From contig UQKD01000023.1 of NCBI GenBank assembly GCA_900541585.1, positions 1-50,358 of the forward strand: 50,358 nt of DNA, given 5' to 3'. The notes beneath the pieces were generated by a model. The model saw only the letters and a program-made list of their open reading frames with translations. It was not told the DNA's origin and did no database searches. Each line of letters begins with the position of its first letter. Position 1 is the first letter of the stretch. The translations under genes and the position numbers were made by a program. The stretch is from an uncultured Alistipes sp. Its GTDB lineage: Bacteria; Bacteroidota; Bacteroidia; Bacteroidales; Rikenellaceae. Shown here piece by piece: positions 32,198 to 39,777 of this stretch.

Positions 32198-32668
32198 ATG
32201 CAAATGAAAACACTGTTTTCTTTTTTGAGAGCGCTCCGGACGGGAGCTTTCTATCTTATGGTTGCGGCATCTGTCTGTGCCGCGGGACTTGTTTCGTGCG
32301 ACGACGACGATGACGACGGCAAGATCGACGGCGGCGCGCCCTTCACGGGGGCATGGGTCATGACCCACATCGAGATCACGGACGAGGAGGGGACCGACGG
32401 CGGCGACACCGCGGGCCTGGGAACCGTGCGTCTGACGCTGAACGACGACAATACGTTCGTCTACGAGGTGAATATCCCGGGAGACGGGGAGGAGGAGCCG
32501 GAGAGCTACACCGAGCGCGGCACATGGGCCTGGGCGAATCCGCTGCTGATGTTGAACTACGGCGACTATCGGAGTCAATTGAAGGTCCTTACTTGGACTG
32601 ACAACAAGCTCGTCACCGAACAGTCCGAGGACGGCGAGACGGAACGGCGTACGTGGAAAAAGCAATAG
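32198..32668 (+). CDS. Surface-type lipoprotein, unknown function
   Basis: 156 residues; signal peptide with lipobox GLVSC (Cys34, or 32 if started at the ATG 32204), followed by six Asp residues. An acidic run just after the lipidated Cys is the Bacteroidetes export signal for outer-surface lipoproteins. The mature part is a small beta-rich domain (FTGAWVMTHIEI, LTLNDDNTFVYEV, RGTWAWANPLLML) resembling lipocalin-like folds, though I do not recognise the family. It lies 9 nt before an outer-membrane protein gene. Confidence 0.8.
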   Translation: MQMKTLFSFLRALRTGAFYLMVAASVCAAGLVSCDDDDDDGKIDGGAPFTGAWVMTHIEITDEEGTDGGDTAGLGTVRLTLNDDNTFVYEVNIPGDGEEEPESYTERGTWAWANPLLMLNYGDYRSQLKVLTWTDNKLVTEQSEDGETERRTWKKQ

Positions 32669-32677
32669 CCCGCTGCC

Positions 32678-33460
32678 ATGAAAAAGTTCTTTGTCTCTTT
32701 TCTTCTGGCCGTTTTTGCGACCGGAGCGTATGCCCAGGAGAACCAGTCGCGGCTGGACTCCCTGCAACAGGTCGTGAGCGCGCTTTCGTCGCGTGTGGAA
32801 GACACGCAGAAGGCCGAACTGAACCGTGCCGTCTGGAAGGACCGCGCCAAGTATTTCAACCTCGGCTATGTCAAACAGACGCTCGCCGACCGGACCTACG
32901 GCGGGGAACTCAAGAGTGATTTCGGAGCCTCGTTGAGCTGGGGCAAGACCTACTACCTGCACCGGAAACCGCTTTTCGGCATGCTGAAATTCGGCCTCGA
33001 CTGGTCGTGGATGGACATCAACTACGCTAAATTCTCGCTCGACGCATTCGACGGGGAGACGGGCGAACCGCTTTCGTCCGACGTGCACCAGGCCGAGATC
33101 GGCATGCAGTTCGGCCCGTCGCTGACGGTCAACCCCGTGCACCGCCTCAAGGTCGGCGGCTATTTCCGCGTTACGCCCTCCTATTCGCTCCTTTACATGG
33201 ACGAGACCGTGCACCACCACTACGTGACCTTCTGCAATGCCGGCTGCACCCTGGCCTGGAAGGTCGTTTCGGTGGGTGTCGAGTGGCGCTGGGGCACGGC
33301 CAGCTACGACGGGCTGAAATTCGACGAGGATGCCTTCGACGAGGATTATGCCGAGGGCGGCGACGCTCCGTCGGCTGGTGACGTGATGGATCAGATGAAG
33401 GTTCCCGACCGCAAGTTCAAAACCAGTTCCGTACGTTTCTACTTCGGGTTCCGGTTCTGA
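32678..33460 (+). CDS. Outer-membrane beta-barrel protein
   Basis: 260 residues with a signal peptide ending AYA-Q (about 20). A short coiled coil (about 22-50) precedes alternating hydrophobic strands rich in aromatic residues (LFGMLKFGLDWSWMDINYA, VSVGVEWRWGTASY), and the protein ends in SVRFYFGFRF: a terminal Phe-ended strand of the kind recognised by BamA. An acidic loop is near 220-240. The substrate or role is unknown. It is probably co-expressed with the surface lipoprotein 9 nt upstream. Confidence 0.8.
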   Translation: MKKFFVSFLLAVFATGAYAQENQSRLDSLQQVVSALSSRVEDTQKAELNRAVWKDRAKYFNLGYVKQTLADRTYGGELKSDFGASLSWGKTYYLHRKPLFGMLKFGLDWSWMDINYAKFSLDAFDGETGEPLSSDVHQAEIGMQFGPSLTVNPVHRLKVGGYFRVTPSYSLLYMDETVHHHYVTFCNAGCTLAWKVVSVGVEWRWGTASYDGLKFDEDAFDEDYAEGGDAPSAGDVMDQMKVPDRKFKTSSVRFYFGFRF

Positions 33461-33486
33461 CGTCCGGTTCCGGACCGGAAGCGTTG

Positions 33487-33520
33487 CGGCGGCGACACCT
33501 CGCGGTGCGCCGCCGTTTTT
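33487..33520 (+). terminator. Terminator after the OM protein gene
   Basis: CGGCGGCG-A-CACC pairs with GGTG-CGCCGCCG around TCGC (one bulged A), followed by TTTTT. Confidence 0.85.
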
Positions 33521-33585
33521 GCGCACCTGCGGCCCGTTGTGGCGGAAAACGCTCCGGGAGGTGTGCGGAATCCCGGTTTTTTGTC

Positions 33586-33593
33586 TATCTTTG
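33586..33593 (+). promoter_or_regulatory. Upstream -7 box before the TPM gene
   Basis: TATCTTTG in the context GGTTTTTTGTC, 90 bp before the nearly identical box at 33676. Either an extra promoter with a long leader or a relic of duplication. Confidence 0.4.
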
Positions 33594-33653
33594 GCGCAGT
33601 AACGATGCTTTCGGAAAGTTGGAACGTTTTGTCGAATCACATGCGGTTCGGTT

Positions 33654-33683
33654 TTGCGGCGGCCCGACTTTTTGCTATCTTTG
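33654..33683 (+). promoter_or_regulatory. Promoter of TPM-LemA operon
   Basis: TTTG (33654-33657), 18 nt, TATCTTTG (33676-33683). ATG 33694 follows after 10 nt, so the leader is very short. Confidence 0.7.
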
Positions 33684-33693
33684 TTCCGAGGTT

Positions 33694-34596
33694 ATGAGAA
33701 AAATAACGATCCTTTGCCTGCTGCTCGCCTGCGCATTGCCCGTCTTTGCGGGCACGTACCGTCCGGAGCAGATTCCCAACGTCCAGCGAATGGACGGGAG
33801 CCGTTACGTCTCCGATCCCGACGGTATCCTGTCGCCTGCCGCCGTGGCGCATATCGACTCCGTCTGCGCTTCGCTGCGTGAGCGGCGACTCGCGCAGGTC
33901 GCCGTGGTCGCCGTCGACGACATCGCGGGCGGCGATCCGTTCTCGTTCGCCGTCGATCTGTTCCGCAGCTGGGGCGTGGGCAGCGCCAAAAGCGACAACG
34001 GCCTGGGCATCCTGCTGGTGAAGGACCTGCGGGAAATCCGCTTCGTCACGGGCGGAGGTCTCGAAGGCATCCTTCCCGACGCACTCTGCAAACGCATCCA
34101 GCTCACCTACATGCTTCCCGCCTTCCGCGAGGGGGATTACAGCGCGGGCATGGTCGCCGGAGTCGGGGCAGCGGCCACGATTCTCGAAGGGGGCGAGGTC
34201 GACCTGAGCGGCGATGCCGACGAGGAGCTTCCGGCGTGGATGATCTTTTTGATCGTCGTGGGATTCGTCGTCGTTCCGCTGGGCGTGGTGCTGGTGAACT
34301 ACTATTTTTCCCGCCGTTGCCCGAGGTGCCATAAGCTGACGCTGAAACAGCAGTCGCAGCAGGTGTTGAGCGTCACGCGAAGCTACCGGTTGGTCGAATA
34401 TACGTATGTCTGCTCGAACTGCGGCGCCGTGGTGAAACGGCAGGCCAAGAACCTTCGCGACGACAATTTCGGCGGCGGGGCCGGGGGTGGCACGATCATC
34501 GGCGGCGGCTTCGGACGCGGCATGGGCGGCGGCGTAGGCGGCGGTGGCTTTGGGGGAGGTTCCTTCGGCGGCGGCGGAGCGGGTTCGCGCTGGTAA
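33694..34596 (+). CDS. TPM domain membrane protein
   Basis: 300 residues: signal peptide (to about 19), TPM domain (VSDPDGILSPAAVAHIDSV through AAATILEG, about 37-175), one membrane helix (about 188-208), a zinc-ribbon-like pair (CPRCHK and CSNCGA) and a Gly-rich tail ending GSRW. TPM proteins are found with LemA in many bacteria; their role in envelope or photosystem repair is poorly defined outside plants. ATG 33694 is chosen because it directly precedes the signal sequence and follows the promoter. LemA follows 46 nt later. Confidence 0.9.
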   Translation: MRKITILCLLLACALPVFAGTYRPEQIPNVQRMDGSRYVSDPDGILSPAAVAHIDSVCASLRERRLAQVAVVAVDDIAGGDPFSFAVDLFRSWGVGSAKSDNGLGILLVKDLREIRFVTGGGLEGILPDALCKRIQLTYMLPAFREGDYSAGMVAGVGAAATILEGGEVDLSGDADEELPAWMIFLIVVGFVVVPLGVVLVNYYFSRRCPRCHKLTLKQQSQQVLSVTRSYRLVEYTYVCSNCGAVVKRQAKNLRDDNFGGGAGGGTIIGGGFGRGMGGGVGGGGFGGGSFGGGGAGSRW

Positions 34597-34602
34597 CGGG
34601 AG

Positions 34603-34630
34603 CAATGAATAATGAATAATGAACGATTAA
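34603..34630. repeat. AATGAATAATGAATAATGAAC mini-repeat
   Basis: Tandem AATGAAT/AATAATG units between the TPM stop and the lemA start, similar to 11130-11150 and 29711-29740. It is much more AT-rich than its surroundings. Confidence 0.55.
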
Positions 34631-34642
34631 CAATTTGCGGAT

Positions 34643-35218
34643 ATGAAAAAATGGATTTGGATCGGCGTTGTTGCCGTGGTGGTGATCTTCTTTTATGCGA
34701 CTTACAACGGTTTCGTCAACAAGGAGGAGGGGCTTAAAAGCGCCTGGTCCAACGTCGAAACACAGTATCAGCGCCGTGCGGACCTGATTCCCAACCTGGT
34801 CAGCACCGTGAAGGGCTATGCGGCCCACGAGACGCAGACCTTGAACGAGGTTACCGAGGCGCGTGCCCGGGCCACGTCGATCAACCTTTCGGCCGACGAC
34901 CTGACGCCCGAGCGCCTTCAGCAGTTCCAGCAGGCGCAGGCGCAGGTGCGCTCCGCGCTGGGCCGCCTGATCGCCGTGTCGGAGAGTTATCCCGACCTGA
35001 AGGCGAACCGGAATTTCCTCGAATTGCAGGCCCAGCTGGAGGGGACCGAGAACCGTATCGCCGTCGCCCGCAAGGACTTCAACGCCGTGGCGCAGCGGTA
35101 CAACGTCTCGGTGCGCCGCTTCCCGGCCAACCTCGTCGCGCGGATGTTCGGTTTCGGGCCGAAGCCCTATTTCGAGTCGGCCGAAGGGACCGAAGCCGCT
35201 CCGCAGGTTACCTTCTAA
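34643..35218 (+). CDS. lemA: LemA family protein
   Basis: 191 residues: one N-terminal helix (about 4-21) and a helical bundle with the family signature KSAWSNVETQYQRRADLIPN and the later FLELQAQLEGTENRIAVARKDFN plus RFPANLVARMFGF. Function is not established; LemA and TPM proteins are routinely neighbours. The stop TAA directly abuts the ATG of the DMT permease gene. Confidence 0.95.
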   Translation: MKKWIWIGVVAVVVIFFYATYNGFVNKEEGLKSAWSNVETQYQRRADLIPNLVSTVKGYAAHETQTLNEVTEARARATSINLSADDLTPERLQQFQQAQAQVRSALGRLIAVSESYPDLKANRNFLELQAQLEGTENRIAVARKDFNAVAQRYNVSVRRFPANLVARMFGFGPKPYFESAEGTEAAPQVTF

Positions 35219-36208
35219 ATGGCCTCGGAACGTTCCCGCGGTTATGTGCTGGGAGCCATAGCCGCGGCCAGTTACGGACTGAATCCGCTCTTTGCGCTGC
35301 CGCTTTACGGCGCGGGCCTGGGAGCGGATTCCGTGCTGTTCTACCGTTATGTGCTGGCGGTGGTGATGCTGGGTGCGCTGATGCTTTTCCGGCGGCAGTC
35401 GTTCGCCCTGCGGCGGCGTGACGTCCTGCCGCTCGCGGCGATGGGCGTGCTCTTCTCCGTCTCGTCGCTGCTGCTTTTCGAGAGCTACAACCTTATGGAT
35501 GCCGGCATCGCCTCGACGATCCTGTTCGTCTATCCGGTGATGGTCGCCGTCATCATGGCCGTGGGCTTCCGCGAACGGGTCACCGCTGCCACGGTTGTCT
35601 CGATCGCGCTGGCGTGCGGGGGCATCTCGCTGCTCTACAAAGGGGGCGACGGCGCGACGCTCAACCTTGCGGGCGTCGTGCTGGTCTTCCTTTCGGCTCT
35701 TTCCTATGCGGTCTATATCGTGGCCATCAACCGCTCGTCGCTCAAGGATCTCCCGACCGAGAAACTCACCTTTTACTGCCTGGTTTTCGGCTCGCTGGTC
35801 TATGTCGTTCGGCTGCGCGGCTGTGCCGATCTGCAAGCCATCCCTTCGCCCCTGATGTGGGTCAACGCCGTTGCGCTGGCGCTTTTCCCGACGATCGTTT
35901 CGCTGGTTACGATGGCCGGGGCCATCCGCCGCATCGGCTCCACGCCCACGGCGATCCTCGGGGCGCTGGAACCCGTCACGGCGCTGTTTTTCGGCGTCGC
36001 GGTCTTCGGCGAGCGGTTCACGCTGCGCATCGGGGTCGGCGTTTCGCTGATCCTCGTCGCCGTGACGCTCATCATCGCCGGCAAGTCGATCCGCATTCCC
36101 ACCTCCGTCACGCACCTGGCCCGATGGATGGCCCGTCCGCGCCTGCCTCGCTTGGCCGTGCGCTGGGCGCGCCGCCTGCCGCTTCCCCGCATCCGCCGCA
36201 ACGGCTGA
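35219..36208 (+). CDS. EamA/DMT family permease
   Basis: 329 residues with two EamA repeats (GYVLGAIAAASYGLNPLFAL start, and GVVLVFLSALSYAVYIVAINRS for the second) and ten predicted helices, ending in an Arg/Pro-rich cytoplasmic tail of about 35 residues. The substrate is unknown. It starts immediately after the lemA stop, so it is translated from the same transcript. It is convergent with the DUF4396 gene with 1 nt between the stops. Confidence 0.9.
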   Translation: MASERSRGYVLGAIAAASYGLNPLFALPLYGAGLGADSVLFYRYVLAVVMLGALMLFRRQSFALRRRDVLPLAAMGVLFSVSSLLLFESYNLMDAGIASTILFVYPVMVAVIMAVGFRERVTAATVVSIALACGGISLLYKGGDGATLNLAGVVLVFLSALSYAVYIVAINRSSLKDLPTEKLTFYCLVFGSLVYVVRLRGCADLQAIPSPLMWVNAVALALFPTIVSLVTMAGAIRRIGSTPTAILGALEPVTALFFGVAVFGERFTLRIGVGVSLILVAVTLIIAGKSIRIPTSVTHLARWMARPRLPRLAVRWARRLPLPRIRRNG

Positions 36209-36209
36209 C

Positions 36210-36992
36210 CTACATTCCCTTTTTGATTCCGGCGCGGATCAGCCCGGCGTTGACCGGCAGCGCCGCGAGGAATCCGCAGGCCATCGCGATCTGCATCATG
36301 AACCAGAACTGGAACGAGGTGCGGGGCAGCGTTGCGCCGCCGTTGAGGGCGAAGATCACCACGGCCATCCAGCCGTACATCCCCGCCTGCCAGGCCGTCA
36401 ACGACAGTATGTCGGCCTTTGCGGCCCGCCGCACGATCTCGCCGCGGGGCGTTTTCGGCTCCATGCCGCGGATCGCCGCATACTGGAACCCGATGCCGAA
36501 AACGAGAGCGAGGATATAGTCGAAGACCCACGACCCGGCGATCATACTGCCGCCGATGGCCACCGGGACGAAGAAGAGGAACCATTCGCCCACGAGGTCG
36601 GCCAGCGTGCACCCGGCTCCGCAGTGGAGCGTCGAGAGCACCGCCGACTGCCACCGGGGCCGCGCCGGCATCGCCATCTGCTCCATCCGCATCCCGTGCA
36701 TGTCCATCCCCGGCATGTCCATCCCGCCGGCCCCTGCATTGCCGCCATTTTTCCCGCCGGACGCCGTCCCTTCCGTGCGCCTCTCCTTTTCATCGAGCGA
36801 GCAGCGTTTCACACGTCCGAAGGCGTAGTAGGCCCACAGCCCGAAGAAACCGGCCCAGAGGCCCGTCAGTATCCATACGCTGTTCATGATGCGCATCGGT
36901 TGGCGGCATGTGCGCAGGTCGGCGGCGATGACGGCCGCCGAGGCGATGCCTCCGACGACGAAGATTTCGGCGATATACGGAAATTGCTGCAT
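36210..36992 (-). CDS. DUF4396 membrane protein with Met/His-rich linker
   Basis: 260 residues. An N-terminal helical pair (about 5-60) is joined by a linker rich in Met-X-Met (GGMDMPGMDMHGMRMEQMAM, about 89-108) to a C-terminal four-helix DUF4396 domain that begins with a HCGAGC motif (about 124-129). Met-rich and Cys/His motifs suggest copper or other soft-metal binding; this is inference, as DUF4396 has no established function. It lies 64 nt downstream of the TonB-type receptor gene on the same strand, which would allow co-expression. Confidence 0.85.
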   Translation of the reverse strand: MQQFPYIAEIFVVGGIASAAVIAADLRTCRQPMRIMNSVWILTGLWAGFFGLWAYYAFGRVKRCSLDEKERRTEGTASGGKNGGNAGAGGMDMPGMDMHGMRMEQMAMPARPRWQSAVLSTLHCGAGCTLADLVGEWFLFFVPVAIGGSMIAGSWVFDYILALVFGIGFQYAAIRGMEPKTPRGEIVRRAAKADILSLTAWQAGMYGWMAVVIFALNGGATLPRTSFQFWFMMQIAMACGFLAALPVNAGLIRAGIKKGM

Positions 36993-37056
36993 GAGGAAAG
37001 GTTTTTCCCCGATGCAGCAATTTATGTACCGTTCGGACTGCGGATGTCCGGGGATG

Positions 37057-39417
37057 TTACAGACGGCTCTTTTCGTCGGCCGACCCCGCCTCGACGGCTT
37101 TGCGCTTGAAGGCCTTCCCCGACTTGAAGTTGTAGGTCAGCCCGATGCGGAACGAGCGGTTGCTCCAGGTCTGCCGGGCCTTCATCGTGCGGACGAACCC
37201 GTCGCCGTGCGCTCCGATCTCCTGTCCCTGGTCCAGGAGGTTCTGCACCGAGAACGAGGCGGTGAACCTGTCGCCGAAACGTTTCTTCACACCCGCCTGC
37301 AAACGGTGGTCGGGTTCGACCCAGCAGTTGCCCAGGTCGAGCCGGCTCTGGTAGCGGTAGGAGAGGTCGATGTAGAATTTCGCCGGGAGGGTGAAGGTGG
37401 TCGAGAGGTTGACGAATCCCCAGTTGAAGAACTCCTCGGCGCCGTGCTGTTCGACGCGCTGTCCGCGGCGCATGTAGGTCACGTTGGCGTTCAGCTGCCA
37501 CCATTTTGCGGGTTGGAACGGCAGGTTGACCGAGGCGTAACAGTTCTTCGTGGCGTCGTAATTGACCCATGCCAGTTGCAGCAGGTCGGGATTCTCCGGG
37601 TCGGCCTGCATCGTCTGCTGAATCTCGTCGCCGACGAGCTGTACGCCTGCCGTGAGGGTGTATTTGTGGGCCGCCACCAGCGTCAGGCTCACGTCTTGCG
37701 TGAACGAGGGGTCGAGCGACGGGTTTCCGGTCTGGTAGGTGTAGTCCGAAATCTGCATCCGCTGGGGGCTGAGGCACCAGAACCGCGGCCGTTCGATGGT
37801 CCGGGCGTACTGGGCGATCAGCGACCATCCTTTCTCCTTCGAAAGGGCGAAGGAGACGTTGGCGTTGGGAAAGAGCGAGAAATAGTCCTGCCCGACGTCT
37901 TTTCCCGTTGTGTGGGTGTACTCGCCGCGCAGTCCCGCCACGAGGCTCCAGCGTCCGAGCTGCGCCGAGGCGATGGCGTAGGCCGCCGCGATGTTCTCCG
38001 TGTAGTTGATCGTGAAACTCTGTTTGTCGTTGCGCACCCACGCGTCGCCCTTGAGATACTCGTAGAGCGCGTCGTTGTGCATGTCGTTGTAGGTGTACTT
38101 GGCGCCTGCCTTCAGCGACCAGCGGGGCGAGAACTTCTTTTCGAGGGCCAGCGTCGCCGTGGCGACGTTGTAGACGCTCGCGGCGTTGTCGCGGTAGGTG
38201 GAGTCCGCCGCCGATCCCGGGGCCGTTATGCGGCTGAAATTGTCGTTTCCGGCGTCGGTCTCGCGGCGGGTGTAGTCAAGGAGCAGTTTGAGCGTCGAGC
38301 CGAGCGTGTCGATCTTGCGGATGTAGTTGAACGTCGCCGAGTAGTTGTTGCGGACGTTGAGGTTGTCGAAATGGCTGTCGGTGTGTGTCAGCGTTCCGCC
38401 GTCGCGGAAATCGGTGTAGGTGTTGTTCGGCTCTCCGTTGCGGTTGCGCCAGTATTCCGCCTCCGCGCCGACGCTGTTTTTGTCGTCGATCTCGACCACC
38501 GCTCCGGCGCTGGCCCCGAAACTGCGGTTGCGGCCCTTCATCTCCGAATGGGCGTTGAGCGCCTTGTCTGCGGTGTTGTAGAGGGTCTGCTCGTCGGTGG
38601 TCGTCCTGTCCTTTCCGAAAGACCCCCATGCCGAGGCGTAGAAGTCCGCGCGGCCCGAATGTACGTTGATGTTGGCCGACGGATCGTATCGGTGAATGAT
38701 TGTGCCCTGCGAGGTGTTGAACGACACCGAGCCGTCGACGCCGTTCTCGCGGCGTTTTTTGAGCGTGATGCGGATGATGCCTCCCGCCGAGTCGGCGTCG
38801 TAGTCGGCGCCCGTGGTGGGCACGACCTCGATTTTCTGAATCTCCTCGGCTCGGAGCGACCGCAGGTAGGTCAGCAGCTGTTCCGGCTCCATGCGCAGCT
38901 CGCGGTCGTTGACGTAGACCTTCGAGCCGCTCTTGCCGTTGATCGAAATCTTCTCCCCGTCGATCCATACGCCGGGGGCGCGTTCCAGCAGCTCGATGCC
39001 GTCTTTGCCGATGGCCGCCGGGGCGTTCGCCACGTCGACCACGAACCGGTCGGCTTCGCGCCGCACCAGCCGGGCCTTTACCTCCACGCTCTGGATGCCG
39101 GTCGCCGAGGCGTGCATCACGAAATCGCCCAGGTGGCTCTCCTGCTCCACGCGCACCGGCTTCTTCACGGGGTCGAATCCGAGATACTGAATCCAGAGCG
39201 TGTATTCGCCGGGGGCGGCTTTCAGCACGAAGCGCCCTTCGGCGTCGGTTGCCATGCCGGCCACCTGCTCGGTTCCTTTCAGCAGGACGACCGTTGCGTA
39301 TTCGACGGCTTTTCCCTGTTCGTCCACCACGCGGCCCGTCGAGGGGCAGAGGTGTGCCGCAAAGAGCTGGGTTGCGGTTGTCGCGAGCGTTACGATAAGG
39401 AGGATCAGTCTTTTCAT
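37057..39417 (-). CDS. TonB-dependent-type outer-membrane receptor (OMP_b-brl_3)
   Basis: 786 residues: signal peptide (to about 20), carboxypeptidase-regulatory-like Ig domain (GRVVDEQGKAVEYATVVLLK onward, to about 110), plug domain (ELLERAPGVWIDGEKISING, DYDADSAGGIIRITLKK) and a long aromatic beta-barrel of the OMP_b-brl_3 type. No TonB box was identified by eye. These proteins import or bind ligands at the outer membrane; there is no SusD partner here, so a glycan role is not supported. The DUF4396 gene follows. The promoter overlaps an operator-like palindrome. Confidence 0.92.
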   Translation of the reverse strand: MKRLILLIVTLATTATQLFAAHLCPSTGRVVDEQGKAVEYATVVLLKGTEQVAGMATDAEGRFVLKAAPGEYTLWIQYLGFDPVKKPVRVEQESHLGDFVMHASATGIQSVEVKARLVRREADRFVVDVANAPAAIGKDGIELLERAPGVWIDGEKISINGKSGSKVYVNDRELRMEPEQLLTYLRSLRAEEIQKIEVVPTTGADYDADSAGGIIRITLKKRRENGVDGSVSFNTSQGTIIHRYDPSANINVHSGRADFYASAWGSFGKDRTTTDEQTLYNTADKALNAHSEMKGRNRSFGASAGAVVEIDDKNSVGAEAEYWRNRNGEPNNTYTDFRDGGTLTHTDSHFDNLNVRNNYSATFNYIRKIDTLGSTLKLLLDYTRRETDAGNDNFSRITAPGSAADSTYRDNAASVYNVATATLALEKKFSPRWSLKAGAKYTYNDMHNDALYEYLKGDAWVRNDKQSFTINYTENIAAAYAIASAQLGRWSLVAGLRGEYTHTTGKDVGQDYFSLFPNANVSFALSKEKGWSLIAQYARTIERPRFWCLSPQRMQISDYTYQTGNPSLDPSFTQDVSLTLVAAHKYTLTAGVQLVGDEIQQTMQADPENPDLLQLAWVNYDATKNCYASVNLPFQPAKWWQLNANVTYMRRGQRVEQHGAEEFFNWGFVNLSTTFTLPAKFYIDLSYRYQSRLDLGNCWVEPDHRLQAGVKKRFGDRFTASFSVQNLLDQGQEIGAHGDGFVRTMKARQTWSNRSFRIGLTYNFKSGKAFKRKAVEAGSADEKSRL

Positions 39418-39438
39418 AATATTCTGTTTTGCATTTTA

Positions 39439-39470
39439 TTTGTTAGCGCAAAGATATGTAATAATATTTG
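39439..39470 (+). promoter_or_regulatory. Candidate divergent promoter
   Basis: TTTG (39439-39442), 20 nt, AATATTTG (39463-39470; one mismatch to TAnnTTTG). It would produce a transcript covering the small Cys ORF at 39519. It overlaps the minus-strand promoter. Confidence 0.4.
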
Positions 39471-39481
39471 TACTGTGCAAA
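39449..39481 (-). promoter_or_regulatory. Promoter of the TonB-type receptor gene
   Basis: Minus strand: TTTG (39478-39481), 21 nt, TATCTTTG (39449-39456). ATG at 39417. The -33 element lies in the middle of the palindrome 39470-39490. Confidence 0.75.
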
Positions 39482-39490
39482 GCATAGTAC
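39470..39490. promoter_or_regulatory. Operator-like palindrome
   Basis: Arms GTACTGTGC and GCATAGTAC (one mismatch pair) around AAA. It covers the -33 box of the receptor promoter and the end of the divergent -7 box, a position expected for a repressor site. The regulator is unknown; the symmetry is compatible with a dimeric winged-helix repressor. Confidence 0.5.
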
Positions 39491-39518
39491 TAAAAATTTC
39501 AGAAAATTTTCGATACTT

Positions 39519-39566
39519 ATGTATATGGATGTCCGCAGCTGTTGCGGGGGTGTTCTCCGGGTGTAA
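39519..39566 (+). CDS. Possible 15-residue leader peptide with adjacent Cys codons
   Basis: Encodes MYMDVRSCCGGVLRV, with an A/T-rich upstream region and a stop TAA. The Arg-Ser-Cys-Cys codons (39534-39545) fall in and next to the 5' arm of a hairpin whose 3' arm is at 39581-39589. That is the geometry of a ribosome-controlled attenuator sensing charged tRNA-Cys. The next gene, plsC, is 210 nt further and has its own -7 box, so the target is unclear. Confidence 0.3.
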   Translation: MYMDVRSCCGGVLRV

Positions 39567-39600
39567 AGATACCCCCCCCGGCTGCGGACCAAATTTTTAC
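39531..39600 (+). promoter_or_regulatory. Leader hairpin / candidate attenuator
   Basis: GTCCGCAGC (39531-39539) pairs exactly with GCTGCGGAC (39581-39589); inside, GGGGGT (39546-39551) can pair with ACCCCC (39571-39576), part of a C8 run at 39572-39579. An alternative inner pairing uses CCGGGT with ACCC. The 3' side continues CAAATTTTTAC, a weak T tract. Confidence 0.4.
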
Positions 39601-39708
39601 GTGACTTTTTTTCGCGGCCCCGCTTTTTCGCCTCCAGGAAACGGATGCCGTGAACATTTTGTTGAAAATTCGCCGACTGGCGGGGTAGGAATCCCGGGAA
39701 ATAATTCC

Positions 39709-39716
39709 TAAATTTG
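39709..39716 (+). promoter_or_regulatory. -7 box before plsC
   Basis: TAAATTTG, a perfect TAnnTTTG, 62 nt before ATG 39778; no TTTG at standard -33 spacing. Between 39600 and 39709 I see no gene. Confidence 0.5.
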
Positions 39717-39777
39717 CAGATTGAATTAATATGGCTAATTGTCCCCGGACGCCGGATATGCAATAAACGATGACGGT

